From Mageeibacillus sp. UBA1193 (GTDB lineage: Bacteria; Bacillota; Clostridia; Saccharofermentanales; Saccharofermentanaceae): a DNA stretch of 20,667 bases. How positions within the stretch are numbered: the first letter of the stretch is position 1; each line of letters begins with the position of its first letter. Under the pieces are notes generated by a model. The model was not told where the DNA came from. It was given only the letters and a program-made list of their open reading frames with translations, and ran no database searches. Positions 1-8,160 of this stretch are shown in pieces. The position numbers and the translations under genes were made by a program. The DNA lies in the NCBI GenBank assembly GCA_002310155.1, contig DBYF01000121.1:15902-36568 (forward strand), read 5' to 3'.

Positions 1-15
1 GCCAGAATTTTTCAT
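1..15 (-). CDS. Next type IV pilus operon gene, first five codons only (pilO position)
   Basis: On the minus strand the TGA stop of the PilN-like gene overlaps an ATG by one base (TGATG). That ATG opens a frame reading MKNSG before the window ends. A GGAGG lies within the last codons of the upstream gene at a suitable distance, so translational coupling is likely. In type IV pilus operons the gene after pilN is usually pilO, encoding the partner of PilN in the alignment subcomplex. This identity is inferred from position only, because five residues carry no family signal. Confidence 0.5.
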
Positions 16-920
16 CAGGACTCACCTCCGTTGATTGGTGTATACATCAGTTCGATGTTTGTATTGCCGGAAATCTTGCCGCTCAGTTCATCGCTATTGA
101 TGATTTCGGTAAGTCTTTCAGGAGTAACAGCAGTACCATTGATCTTAACGTTGGTAAGCTTGTAATCAACACCATCCTGGCTGTATGTAGCGATCTTAGG
201 CAGAGAGTAAGGAGAACCAACTGCGAAAGACTGAGAACTAAGGACTGTAAGCGGTGTAGGTGTATCTCCATCTACGAAGGAAGCATATGTCAGGCTTACA
301 TAACCCTTAAGTGTACATGTGAAGCTGAAAGCATAGTTCATGTTACCAAACATGAGGGTATCTTTCTGATAACCGAGCTCGAAAGGATCAAACGGTGTGA
401 TCTTATCTTCGATAGCTGCGAAGATGCCCTTCTCATGCAGAAGATGCAGATAGTTCAGTGCAGACTCACGGCTGATGGACTGTCCGGAAATCGTAACCAT
501 ACCATCAACGTTATCATAAGCTGTCATGATCGTATCATCCGGCAGGCAATCTTTACAAGTTTCAAGAGTTGTAGAAGAAGCTACTGTCTTAGAAGCGATC
601 TTGTTGTCGAGAGTAGAGAGGACGTAGTAGTAACTACGGAGTTCCTCAACCTCTGCCTGAGACTGGTCTTTAGCTCTCAAACGAGCCTGGTACTCTGCGT
701 CATTCATTTCGGCCTTCAGATCATTGATTCTGTTCTGCTTATTCATGATCTGGATACCACAAGCGATCCAGACGATGAGAGTAAATACGAGAATCACAAC
801 TGTTGCCAGAAGGAAAAACGGGAATGCTGACGAAATTTGTTGAGACGCAGCAGAACTGAACTCTGAAAAGAAGTTCATATCTTTCTTTGAAAAGTCATTC
901 TTAGATTTTGCAAAACTCAT
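15..920 (-). CDS. pilN: PilN-like type IV pilus assembly protein with an extra C-terminal beta-domain
   Basis: Probable inner-membrane alignment protein that links cytoplasmic PilM to the pilus machinery. It has 301 residues: a cytoplasmic N-terminus (1-32), one membrane helix (about 33-56), a charged heptad-like stretch (58-110) suggesting a coiled coil, then an extracytoplasmic alpha/beta region (about 120-210). This is the bitopic layout of PilN. It is longer than typical PilN proteins (around 180-220 residues). The surplus (about 210-301) is beta-rich and ends in a VGSPYSLP ... NTNIELMYTP pattern resembling MucBP-type repeats. The start is supported by GGAGG just upstream, 14 nt after pilM. 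The call rests on operon position and topology more than on strong sequence identity, so it could be a divergent PilN/PilO-like protein. Confidence 0.7.
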   Translation of the reverse strand: MSFAKSKNDFSKKDMNFFSEFSSAASQQISSAFPFFLLATVVILVFTLIVWIACGIQIMNKQNRINDLKAEMNDAEYQARLRAKDQSQAEVEELRSYYYVLSTLDNKIASKTVASSTTLETCKDCLPDDTIMTAYDNVDGMVTISGQSISRESALNYLHLLHEKGIFAAIEDKITPFDPFELGYQKDTLMFGNMNYAFSFTCTLKGYVSLTYASFVDGDTPTPLTVLSSQSFAVGSPYSLPKIATYSQDGVDYKLTNVKINGTAVTPERLTEIINSDELSGKISGNTNIELMYTPINGGES

Positions 921-934
921 AATCTCGCCTCCTT

Positions 935-2053
935 TCAGTTTTCACGAATGAGTGCGCCGCACGCATTCACATAATCACTAAGCTGGAAGTCCTTCGGGCC
1001 CTGAACAGTATTCAGAGAACCAAGGATCTCAACCTGTGTACCTAACTGGCGAGCCAGTTCTTTGTCCATCTTTCTGTATCTTGCGCCGGATCCATAGAGG
1101 AAGCATGTGCTGATCGCATCAAGATGATACTTGGAGATCGAGAACTGAGCTGTTCTGGAGATAGCATCTGTAAGGGACTTGAAGTAAGCCGATACAGCAC
1201 TGTTCAGAGAAGGCTCGTCCTTAACGGTCTCGTGCCATACATCGATATCGGAAACATCCACGGTGGAGATGCCCTCACCCTTAACTACCTGCAGACGGCG
1301 GGTAAGGATGGAAGACTTGTTCGCGGAGTTGCCCTGAACCTTCTTAACGGTCTCAGCGACCTGACGGACGTTGGAGTGACCGAACTGGAGACGACGTGTA
1401 AGTACCGGGAATCCCTTATCGAGAACGGTGATATTTGTCGTCTTGGAAGAAAGCTCGATGAGAAGCAGTGTGTTGGAGTTGATGTTGGTTGTTCCGTTGA
1501 TCGTTCCGCTCTTAAAGAGTTTTCTGATCGCGTTCGGGTTAACATCCAGAGCAACCGGTACGAGAGCACTGGTCTTCATAAGCTCACGGAAGTCATTTGC
1601 AACATCCTTCGGGATAGCAGTAGCACGTACTTTGTACTTCTGCTGCTTTGTCTCTTCGTCTAATACTTTATCATAGATAATATACTCTACGATCATGTCA
1701 CGATTGTTAGTGCCCTGACCAAGGATCTCGTAACGGACCATGTCGCGGAGCTGATCGCCCTTAACTGCCGGAAGTTCAAGATCTCTTGTGTGAAGATAAC
1801 TACCTTCAACCGTTAAAATTGCACGCTTGTCCTGAATGTTACTCTTAGCAAGCGCATTCTTCAACGCCATTACCACACCAAACTGGTCTGCGATAACACC
1901 GTCTGCGATTGTGTCGGACTCGAGCGGGATCAGACCGAACTTATCGATCGATACTACACCTGTTTTACGGTTGTAGCCACCGAGTACCATTTTCATGTTT
2001 GAGCTGGAGACGTCAATAGATATCTCTCTGCTGGTTCCAGTTCCAAAAGCCAT
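935..2053 (-). CDS. pilM: PilM, actin-like cytoplasmic ATPase of type IV pilus
   Basis: PilM is an FtsA/actin-fold protein that sits under the inner membrane, binds the cytoplasmic tail of PilN and connects the assembly platform to the motor ATPases. The 372 residues match the usual size of about 350-370. A phosphate-1-like segment is at 11-22 (ISIDVSSSNMKM), a second nucleotide-site strand at 196-210 (LLLIELSSKTTNITV) and an adenosine-site-like YGSGARYRKMD at 320-330. The family-typical LPAVKGDQLRDMVRYEI stretch lies at 94-110. The ATG is preceded by AAAGGAG at normal spacing. It is 24 nt after pilC and immediately before the PilN-like gene, the canonical pilM-pilN order. Confidence 0.93.
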   Translation of the reverse strand: MAFGTGTSREISIDVSSSNMKMVLGGYNRKTGVVSIDKFGLIPLESDTIADGVIADQFGVVMALKNALAKSNIQDKRAILTVEGSYLHTRDLELPAVKGDQLRDMVRYEILGQGTNNRDMIVEYIIYDKVLDEETKQQKYKVRATAIPKDVANDFRELMKTSALVPVALDVNPNAIRKLFKSGTINGTTNINSNTLLLIELSSKTTNITVLDKGFPVLTRRLQFGHSNVRQVAETVKKVQGNSANKSSILTRRLQVVKGEGISTVDVSDIDVWHETVKDEPSLNSAVSAYFKSLTDAISRTAQFSISKYHLDAISTCFLYGSGARYRKMDKELARQLGTQVEILGSLNTVQGPKDFQLSDYVNACGALIREN

Positions 2054-2077
2054 AATTAATCTCCTTTCGAGTTATCA

Positions 2078-3286
2078 TCACATAATGTTCTTGGTCATTG
2101 TGAGTACCGGCAGACCGCAGGCACCTACGATAACAAGAACGACACCAGCCATGATTACGATCATGATCGGCTCCATAGCAGCAGTCATCTTAGCGGTTGC
2201 TGCATCAGCCTCATCTTCGAAGAAGTCAGCAGCTTTGTCCAGGATGCTGTCCAAAGTACCGGATTCTTCACCGATCGCTGTCATAGCGTAAATCATAGGA
2301 GGGAACTCCTTGATTCCACGGATAGATCTGGAAACGGAAGAACCTTTACGGATCTCGTTTCTGGAGTCATAAAGCTGAGCTTCCAGATACTTGTTTCCAA
2401 GAGTATGGCTGGTGATCTCCATCGAATCGAGAACGCTGATACCGCTTCGGAGAAGTGTAGACATCGTTCTGGTGAATCGAGCTGCAGCAGTAGCTTTCTG
2501 TGCTTTACCTACTACAGGACAACGGAGAAGGAATCTAGCCCAGGCCATTGAACCTTTCTCAGAGTGCTTCCAGAGACGGAAGCCAACGATAATAGCCAGG
2601 ATACCACCAAGATACAGATACCAGAAATCGATGATACTGTCGGAGAATCCCATGACGGCTTTCGTGAGTGCCGGGAGGTCACCGCCCAACTCATTAAGAG
2701 TAACGGCGAATCTCGGAACAACGAGGGTCATCAATCCGACGGTGATACCGAAGGTAACGACCGCGAGGATGATTGGGTAAACAAGAGCAGCACCGACCTT
2801 ATTCTTCAGTTTCTGTTCTTTTTCAAAATGGGATGCGAGACGAGCCATAACTTCGTCAAGACGACCGGATTCCTCACCAGCGGAGATCATGGAGACCATG
2901 ATGGTAGGTAAGGCTTTCGATTGTTCACGGAAAGCTTCAGATAATGTTTTACCAGCCTGAATAGATTCATATACAGAACCAATAACCGCCTTCGCTTTCT
3001 TACTTTCCAGCTGCTGATAAAGCATATCCAGAGAACGGATAACCGTGATACCGGCGCTCAAAAGAGAAGAAAGCTGACGTGTAATGATCATCAGGTCCTT
3101 AGTCTTCAACTTCGGACTTCCGACGTTCATGTTAAGGATACTGGAGCCACTATCTTGCTCAAGTGAAGCAATGAAACGACCGTCAGCACGGAGCATCTTT
3201 GAAGCATCCGCTATAGTTGCGGCTTCAATGACACCTTTGCTGGAACGACCCGCTGCATCAACTACTTCATATTTGAAATTTGGCAT
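2078..3286 (-). CDS. pilC: PilC, type IV pilus inner-membrane platform protein (T2SS F family)
   Basis: Polytopic platform protein that couples the PilB and PilT motors to pilin insertion and removal. The 402 residues are the expected size. Two T2SSF repeats are visible, each with the diagnostic motif: GEESGRLDEVM at 137-147 and GEESGTLDSIL at 339-349. Membrane segments are at about 166-190, 222-238 and 373-393. The N-terminal 50 residues (MPNFKYEVVDAAGRSSKGVI and onward) match the cytoplasmic lead-in of GspF/PilC proteins. An AGGAGG lies about 8 nt before the ATG, and pilT ends 27 nt upstream. Nothing appears broken. Confidence 0.95.
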   Translation of the reverse strand: MPNFKYEVVDAAGRSSKGVIEAATIADASKMLRADGRFIASLEQDSGSSILNMNVGSPKLKTKDLMIITRQLSSLLSAGITVIRSLDMLYQQLESKKAKAVIGSVYESIQAGKTLSEAFREQSKALPTIMVSMISAGEESGRLDEVMARLASHFEKEQKLKNKVGAALVYPIILAVVTFGITVGLMTLVVPRFAVTLNELGGDLPALTKAVMGFSDSIIDFWYLYLGGILAIIVGFRLWKHSEKGSMAWARFLLRCPVVGKAQKATAAARFTRTMSTLLRSGISVLDSMEITSHTLGNKYLEAQLYDSRNEIRKGSSVSRSIRGIKEFPPMIYAMTAIGEESGTLDSILDKAADFFEDEADAATAKMTAAMEPIMIVIMAGVVLVIVGACGLPVLTMTKNIM

Positions 3287-3313
3287 GAAGCAAACCTCCT
3301 TTTTTCTTTTTTA

Positions 3314-4435
3314 TCAGTATTCGAGAGAACTAAACAGACCGCTGGAAACGGAGTTCGCTGTACCGGCGGAAGCCAGATAACGACGATACTCGTCAGGATC
3401 TTTACAGCGGGTGATCGCTGTTTCACGAGTGATAAGACCTTTCTTGGTGAGCTCTGCAAGATAGTAGTCGAGAGAGCACATGCCGGACTTGAGGTTTGTG
3501 GCAATCGTATTGTCGATCTGATAGGTCTTACCTTCACGAATGAGGTTTCTTACAGCGTCATTCGCGATAAGGATCTCAAATGCTGCGACACGTCCGGAAC
3601 CGTCTGCACGGGGAAGGAGTGTCTGAGAAATAACAGCAACCAGAACGGTACCAAGCTGAACACGGATCTGATCCTGCTGATGTGGAGGGAATACGTCGAT
3701 GATACGGTTGATAGTATCTGCCGCGCCACTGGTATGAAGTGTGGACATAACCAAGTGACCGGTCTCAGAAGCGGTGATCGCGGTACTGATAGTATCGAGG
3801 TCACGCATCTCACCAACCATGATAACATCCGGGTCTTCACGGAGTGCTGCACGGAGAGCGTTTGCAAACGAAAGGGTATCTTCGTGAACTTCACGCTGGT
3901 TGATCATAGACTCACCATGACGGTGCAGGTACTCGATCGGCTCTTCCAGTGTGAGTACGTGACAACGGCGGTTCTGGTTGATGTGACCAACCATAGCAGC
4001 CAGAGTCGTTGACTTACCGGAACCCGTAGGACCGGTAACGAGGATCAATCCACGCGGTTTGAGTGCAAGGTCCTTGAACAGTTCAGGAAGACCAAGACGC
4101 TCGCAGGAAGGGATCTCCGTTGTGATAGTACGAGCAGCAAGGGTATAACTGCCGCGCTGCTTAAATACGTTACAACGGAAACGGCTGTAATCCTTAACTA
4201 CGTATGAGAAGTCGATCTCACCACGCTCGTTGAGGTACTGCTGTCTCGATTTGTCCAACATGGACTTACACAGATACTCAGTGTCGCTCTGTGTGAGGAT
4301 GTTGGAGTTTAGGGGCATGAGTTCACCGTGTACGCGAATCATCGGTGGCAGACCAACGGTGATGTGCGTATCGGACGCCTGGCGGCGAACAGCCTCTGTG
4401 AGAATGGCATCCATACTTAATGTAAATTCTTCCAC
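3314..4435 (-). CDS. pilT: PilT, type IV pilus retraction ATPase
   Basis: Hexameric secretion-superfamily ATPase that powers pilus retraction. The 373 residues are normal for PilT. Motifs in order are Walker A GPTGSGKST (135-143), Asp box LTLEEPIEY (161-169), Walker B DVIMVGEMRD (203-212), and His box GHLVMSTLHT (226-235). AVRNLIREGK (294-303) is a close match to the AIRNLIRE signature specific to PilT-type retraction motors rather than PilB. The tetracysteine found in PilB is absent. It follows pilB by 12 nt with an AAGGAGG-type binding site. Its presence implies that the pili retract, allowing twitching motility or DNA uptake; which of these applies cannot be told here. Confidence 0.95.
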   Translation of the reverse strand: MEEFTLSMDAILTEAVRRQASDTHITVGLPPMIRVHGELMPLNSNILTQSDTEYLCKSMLDKSRQQYLNERGEIDFSYVVKDYSRFRCNVFKQRGSYTLAARTITTEIPSCERLGLPELFKDLALKPRGLILVTGPTGSGKSTTLAAMVGHINQNRRCHVLTLEEPIEYLHRHGESMINQREVHEDTLSFANALRAALREDPDVIMVGEMRDLDTISTAITASETGHLVMSTLHTSGAADTINRIIDVFPPHQQDQIRVQLGTVLVAVISQTLLPRADGSGRVAAFEILIANDAVRNLIREGKTYQIDNTIATNLKSGMCSLDYYLAELTKKGLITRETAITRCKDPDEYRRYLASAGTANSVSSGLFSSLEY

Positions 4436-4447
4436 TTTCTATCCTCC

Positions 4448-6124
4448 TTAACCGTCAATGGAATATGTTACTTTACTCATTTCCTGCACAGTAGTAATAC
4501 CCTCCAGAACTAACTGTGCGGCTGAGTCGGCAAGCATTAATGTACCTTCAGAGATAGCAAGAGCACGCATCTCGTCTTCTGCGGCACGGCGCTCGAGGAG
4601 AGCTCTCATTGCCTTGGTCATGATAACGACCTCGTGAATAGCGATACGTCCTTTATATCCCTTTTCATTACATTCGGAACAACCGGCACCGCGATAAAGC
4701 TTCTGTCCGGGCTTGAGCTTGAGGAGCTCGACTTCATCCGGACCCGGTGTGTATTCTTCACGGCAGTTGGTGCAGATACGGCGTACGAGACGCTGAGCAA
4801 CAACGCCAATGAGAGCGGTGGAAACCATGAACGGCTCGATACCCATATCGATCAGACGGTTGATAGAGGAAACGGCGTCATTGGTGTGGATGGTACTGAA
4901 TACCAAGTGACCGGTGATAGCAGCTCGCATCGCGATCTCAGCAGTCTCACCGTCACGGATCTCACCGACGAGGATGATATCCGGGTCCTGACGGAGGATA
5001 GAACGGAGGCCGCTTGCGAAGGTCATACCGGCCTTGGCATTAACCTGTACCTGGTTAAGTCCCGGGATCTGGATTTCTACCGGGTCCTCAACAGTTACGA
5101 TGTTTGTTTCAGGTGTGTTCTTCTCGGAAAGAAGAGTGTAGAGCGTAGTTGTTTTACCGGAACCGGTAGGACCGGAGATCAAACATACGCCCTGAGGTAC
5201 TTTGACGATTCTATCAATCATCTCGTTGTTGTGTTCACTGATACCAAGATACTTACGGTTCAGGTTGGCGTCGTTCTTAGCCAGGATACGAATAACGGTT
5301 TTCTCGCCGTGTACCGTTGGGAGGACAGATACACGCATGTCAACCGGCTTTCCGTTGATCATGGTCTGGACACGACCGTCCTGAGGAATACGCTTCTCGG
5401 CGATGTTCATGCCGGAAAGGATCTTAATACGAGTGATGATGGCGTCTCGAGCAGCAACCGGGTTGCTCATGATTTCCTGAAGAACGCCGTCGATACGGAT
5501 ACGGACTCGAACACGATCTTCCATCGGTTCGATGTGAATATCTGAAGAGTTAGCACGGATAGCGAACTCGATCATGGAGTTAACGAGCTTAACTACCGGT
5601 GCGTTGTTTACTTCATCGGTGATCTCGTCGCCGAGTTTCTTCATATCCTCGATATCGAGGTCGGCAGCGAGGTCATCAGCAGCCTGCTTCGCAACCTCTT
5701 TACCGTAATTCATCTTTATGGCAGAGAGGATCTGCTGCTTCGGCGCAAGCAGAGTTACGATCTCGTTTCCTGTGCGGAAACGGAGGTCATCAGTTACGAG
5801 AATGTTGAGTGGGTCATAAATAGCTACAACGAGTTTTCCTTCGTCAAAAGCTACCGGAATGATCAGGTTTTCTTCACAGTACTGCTCGGTTACGACCTTG
5901 GTTGCTTCCTGGTCGATATCTACCTGCTGGAGATCGATGATCGGGAGATCGTACTGACTTGAGATCGCTCTGAGAATATCCAGTTCGGTCAGAAGACCTT
6001 TCTCTACAATGATTTCTCCAAGTCTTTTTTTGCTGGTGTCAGCACGCTGGGCTTCCAGCGCTTCCTGCAGCTCTGCCTGAGACAGGAAACCGCTGTCGAT
6101 AAGAATATCACCTAATCGCTTCAT
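4448..6124 (-). CDS. pilB: PilB, type IV pilus extension ATPase with MshEN N-terminus
   Basis: Hexameric ATPase that drives pilin polymerisation. The chosen start is the second of two adjacent ATG codons, giving 558 residues: the GGGAGGG binding site is only 2 nt from the first ATG (6127) but 5 nt from this one, and MKRLGD is the usual family opening. Two MshEN-type repeats fill residues about 3-57. GSPII_E core motifs follow: Walker A GPTGSGKTT (318-326), Walker B DIILVGEIRD (382-391) and His box GHLVFSTIHT (405-414). The zinc tetracysteine CTNC/CSEC has Cys at 451, 454, 482 and 485. It is the first gene of the leftward operon. All catalytic elements look intact. Confidence 0.95.
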   Translation of the reverse strand: MKRLGDILIDSGFLSQAELQEALEAQRADTSKKRLGEIIVEKGLLTELDILRAISSQYDLPIIDLQQVDIDQEATKVVTEQYCEENLIIPVAFDEGKLVVAIYDPLNILVTDDLRFRTGNEIVTLLAPKQQILSAIKMNYGKEVAKQAADDLAADLDIEDMKKLGDEITDEVNNAPVVKLVNSMIEFAIRANSSDIHIEPMEDRVRVRIRIDGVLQEIMSNPVAARDAIITRIKILSGMNIAEKRIPQDGRVQTMINGKPVDMRVSVLPTVHGEKTVIRILAKNDANLNRKYLGISEHNNEMIDRIVKVPQGVCLISGPTGSGKTTTLYTLLSEKNTPETNIVTVEDPVEIQIPGLNQVQVNAKAGMTFASGLRSILRQDPDIILVGEIRDGETAEIAMRAAITGHLVFSTIHTNDAVSSINRLIDMGIEPFMVSTALIGVVAQRLVRRICTNCREEYTPGPDEVELLKLKPGQKLYRGAGCSECNEKGYKGRIAIHEVVIMTKAMRALLERRAAEDEMRALAISEGTLMLADSAAQLVLEGITTVQEMSKVTYSIDG

Positions 6125-6508
6125 CATACCCTCCCAAATTGATGTACGTTTAGTTTAGTGCGGGATATATCTACCTCCCGCGGAGTATACGTCGATAATA
6201 GTAATTTACACCCAAACGTAAGCGCTTGTATAGTCTCTGAGATAAACAAAAAATTACAATTTCGCTCATACCCTAAGCGAAACTGTTATCATCTTGTAAC
6301 CCTTTCCCAGACAAGACCCGGTGCAAAACCATTGTCTTTTTACTCACTAAATATACATGGAAAATGAAGATTTTGCAACATAATTTGCCCGTGTTGCCTG
6401 CATTTTTGCAAAAAACTTTGATAGAAAACCAATGAATTTGAAACAGAAAATTGCAAAGAAGGGGTATTTATATTATTGTTAGGTGGAAAGATACAGGAGT
6501 GTGAAAGT
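6125..6508. other. Divergent intergenic spacer between pilB and the prepilin-peptidase homologue
   Basis: This AT-rich stretch of about 384 nt must hold the promoters of both divergent units. I found no convincing protein-coding frame or recognisable riboswitch. Small perfect inverted repeats are present: GCGGGA/TCCCGC (6160-6165 and 6176-6181), the octamer palindrome AAGCGCTT (6220-6227), TTTCGCT/AGCGAAA (6260-6266 and 6276-6282) and AGACAA/TTGTCT (6309-6314 and 6332-6337). TTGCAA occurs three times (6373, 6406 and 6451). No -35/-10 pair with good spacing stands out on either strand, so I do not call a promoter here. Confidence 0.6.
6260..6282 (-). promoter_or_regulatory. Hairpin in the likely pilB leader, weak attenuator candidate
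   Basis: A perfect 7-bp inverted repeat (TTTCGCT, 9-nt loop, AGCGAAA). Read on the minus strand, toward pilB, it is followed within a few bases by a T-rich run (TTGTAATTTTTTG), resembling a weak intrinsic terminator upstream of the operon. The stem is AT-rich and the T run is offset, so function is uncertain. Confidence 0.25.
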
Positions 6509-7375
6509 ATGGATCCGGAAGTAGTTTTGGCAATAATCAACATAGTTCTCGCAGGAATGTTCGGTGCCGTGATCGGCAGTTTTACGAATGTCTGCATATA
6601 TCGTATTCCGGAGCACCGGACAGTCGTGAAAGGTCACTCGATGTGTATGACCTGCGGTCATGAGCTTGGCGCACTGGACCTGGTCCCGATCTTCAGCTGG
6701 CTGTTCCTGGGTGGTAAATGCCGTTACTGCAAAACTCCGATCTCTTCAAGATATATCAAGATCGAGAGCCTGACCGCGCTTATGTACATGGTCATGGCGG
6801 CGACTCATCTGTCCATGTTCCTGGATCCGACCGTGGAAGACCCGATGACGAATATTTTCCCGTTCATCGAGCTCTGCGCACTCTTTATCATGATCAATGT
6901 CGTCATTGTTGAGATGATGATCCAGCACGATACCGGTTCCTCTATGTACCGCATGTCTGTGGCTCTCGGTATCGATTTTGTAATCCAGCTCGCTGCCCGT
7001 ATCCTTGCTGTCGCGACAGACGATTCTATTTCAGGTGAGCTCTGTGACAAACTCGCGGGATGGGGGATCGAGATCCTCGTCGGTGCGGCGATCGGATTCG
7101 TAGCCGTTGTCCTGGCAGTGCTTTTCGCGAACCGGCCGAAGGAACTGAGCAAGTACTTCCATGACGCGAAATACCGTGGAGTAAGGACATCTGATGTATT
7201 CGCGATCGTGCTCTGCGCCTGCATCGGTATTATCCCTGCAGCTGTCGCATCGGCCGTATACCTGATCGGAAGGATCGTTATCGGTAACGGAAAGAACGTG
7301 AAATATCTCGGCATTATTCTGGCAGCCGGCGCGGCGGTAGGATATTTTGCAAATTGCGCGATTCAAGTGATATAA
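6509..7375 (+). CDS. Prepilin-peptidase (A24/PilD family) homologue with degenerate catalytic motifs
   Basis: Polytopic membrane protein of 288 residues, related to the enzymes that cleave and methylate type IV prepilins. The N-terminal DiS_P_DiS domain is clear: GAVIGSFTNVCIYRIP (19-34), zinc-type Cys pairs C46/C49 and C71/C74, and the DLVPIFSWL and ISSRY segments between and after them. The C-terminal half has several hydrophobic helices in the A24 arrangement. The first catalytic Asp of the family (in an ID..H..IPD context) appears replaced around VIVEMMIQHD (132-141). The second motif, normally GxGD, reads RTSD (226-229). I chose ATG 6509, with AGGAG 9 nt upstream, over the TTG at 6476, which has no binding site. 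It may be a pseudoenzyme or a very divergent peptidase. It is divergent from the pilus operon, which fits a pilus role. Confidence 0.75.
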   Translation: MDPEVVLAIINIVLAGMFGAVIGSFTNVCIYRIPEHRTVVKGHSMCMTCGHELGALDLVPIFSWLFLGGKCRYCKTPISSRYIKIESLTALMYMVMAATHLSMFLDPTVEDPMTNIFPFIELCALFIMINVVIVEMMIQHDTGSSMYRMSVALGIDFVIQLAARILAVATDDSISGELCDKLAGWGIEILVGAAIGFVAVVLAVLFANRPKELSKYFHDAKYRGVRTSDVFAIVLCACIGIIPAAVASAVYLIGRIVIGNGKNVKYLGIILAAGAAVGYFANCAIQVI

Positions 7376-7376
7376 T
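7347..7376 (+). promoter_or_regulatory. Putative promoter for yebC operon
   Basis: TTGCAA (7347-7352), an 18-nt spacer, then a perfect TATAAT (7371-7376) that overlaps the stop codon of the preceding gene. The expected transcription start falls about 30 nt before the yebC ATG, leaving room for the GGAGG at 7402-7406. This suggests the yebC operon can be transcribed independently of the gene before it. Confidence 0.6.
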
Positions 7377-7413
7377 ACTTTGAACATTTTTATAAGTAAT
7401 TGGAGGTTTTCCT

Positions 7414-8139
7414 ATGTCCGGTCATTCCAAGTGGAATAACATCAAGAGAAAGAAAGAAGCATCTGACGCGGCGAAAGGTGCGGTATTTACCAAGGTCGCA
7501 AAAGAGATCATGGTAGCTGTTAAGGCAGGAGGTCCGGATCCGGATAACAACTCAAAACTCAAGGACGTGATCGCAAAGGCAAAGGCTGCGAACATGCCGA
7601 ACGATAACATCAACCGTGCCATTAAGAAGGCAGCGGGTGCAGGCGAAGGCGATGATTACGAAGAAATCGTATACGAGGGCTATGGTCCGGGTGGAATCGC
7701 CATCATGGTAAGAACACTGACGAACAACCGTAACCGTACGGCTGCGGACGTCCGTCACATTTTCGATAAGTATGACGGAAATATGGGTGTTTCCGGAAGC
7801 GTTTCCTTCATGTTCCAGGAGAAGGGTACGATCATGATCGACTCGGAAGAGTTCGAGGACGAAGAGCAGGTCATGATGGATGCTCTCGACTGCGGTGCGG
7901 AGGATTTCAGCGCAGAAGACGGCTATTACGAGATCCTGACAGATCCGGCCGCTTATTACGAAGTGAAGGATGCTCTTGAAGCGAAGGGCTATTCTTTCGT
8001 GGATTCTACACTGGGCCCGGTTCCGCTCAACTGGTCGAAGGTTGAGGACGAAGAAGTCGCTACAAAGCTCGAGACCATGCTTGAGAAGTTTGATGAGAAC
8101 GACGACGTTCAGGAAGTTTTCAATAACTGGGACAACTAA
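7414..8139 (+). CDS. yebC: YebC/TACO1-family protein
   Basis: Cytoplasmic protein of the YebC/PmpR/TACO1 family. Family members have been described as transcriptional regulators and, more recently, as translation factors that relieve ribosome stalling. The 241 residues match the family length. The hallmark N-terminus MSGHSKWNNIKRKKEASDAA is present, followed by the conserved ANMPNDNINRAIKK (about 59-72), YEGYGPGGIAIMV and NRNRTAADVRHIF segments. A GGAGG sits 7 nt before the ATG. It is the first gene of a five-gene run with gaps of about 20 nt or less, so it may be co-expressed with the ATPase and methyltransferase genes downstream. Nothing appears unusual. Confidence 0.97.
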   Translation: MSGHSKWNNIKRKKEASDAAKGAVFTKVAKEIMVAVKAGGPDPDNNSKLKDVIAKAKAANMPNDNINRAIKKAAGAGEGDDYEEIVYEGYGPGGIAIMVRTLTNNRNRTAADVRHIFDKYDGNMGVSGSVSFMFQEKGTIMIDSEEFEDEEQVMMDALDCGAEDFSAEDGYYEILTDPAAYYEVKDALEAKGYSFVDSTLGPVPLNWSKVEDEEVATKLETMLEKFDENDDVQEVFNNWDN

Positions 8140-8160
8140 TTAACTAGAGGTATAGTAGGA

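Noticed and set aside
4634..5545. Plus-strand 303-codon frame opposite pilB
   Set aside because: It is antisense to a highly conserved ATPase with all motifs intact and shows no recognisable domain of its own.
6158..6367. Small 69-codon plus-strand frame in the divergent spacer
   Set aside because: No ribosome binding site, no family resemblance, and it spans the inverted repeats; it looks like a chance frame.
6476..6508. TTG start 11 codons upstream for the prepilin-peptidase homologue
   Set aside because: No ribosome binding site precedes it, whereas ATG 6509 has AGGAG at good spacing and MDPEVV leads directly into the first membrane helix.
6373..7352. Recurring TTGCAA (6373, 6406, 6451, 7347) as a regulator motif
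   Set aside because: It is a short palindromic hexamer in AT-rich DNA with irregular spacing; only the 7347 copy has a matching -10 box, where it serves as a -35 element.
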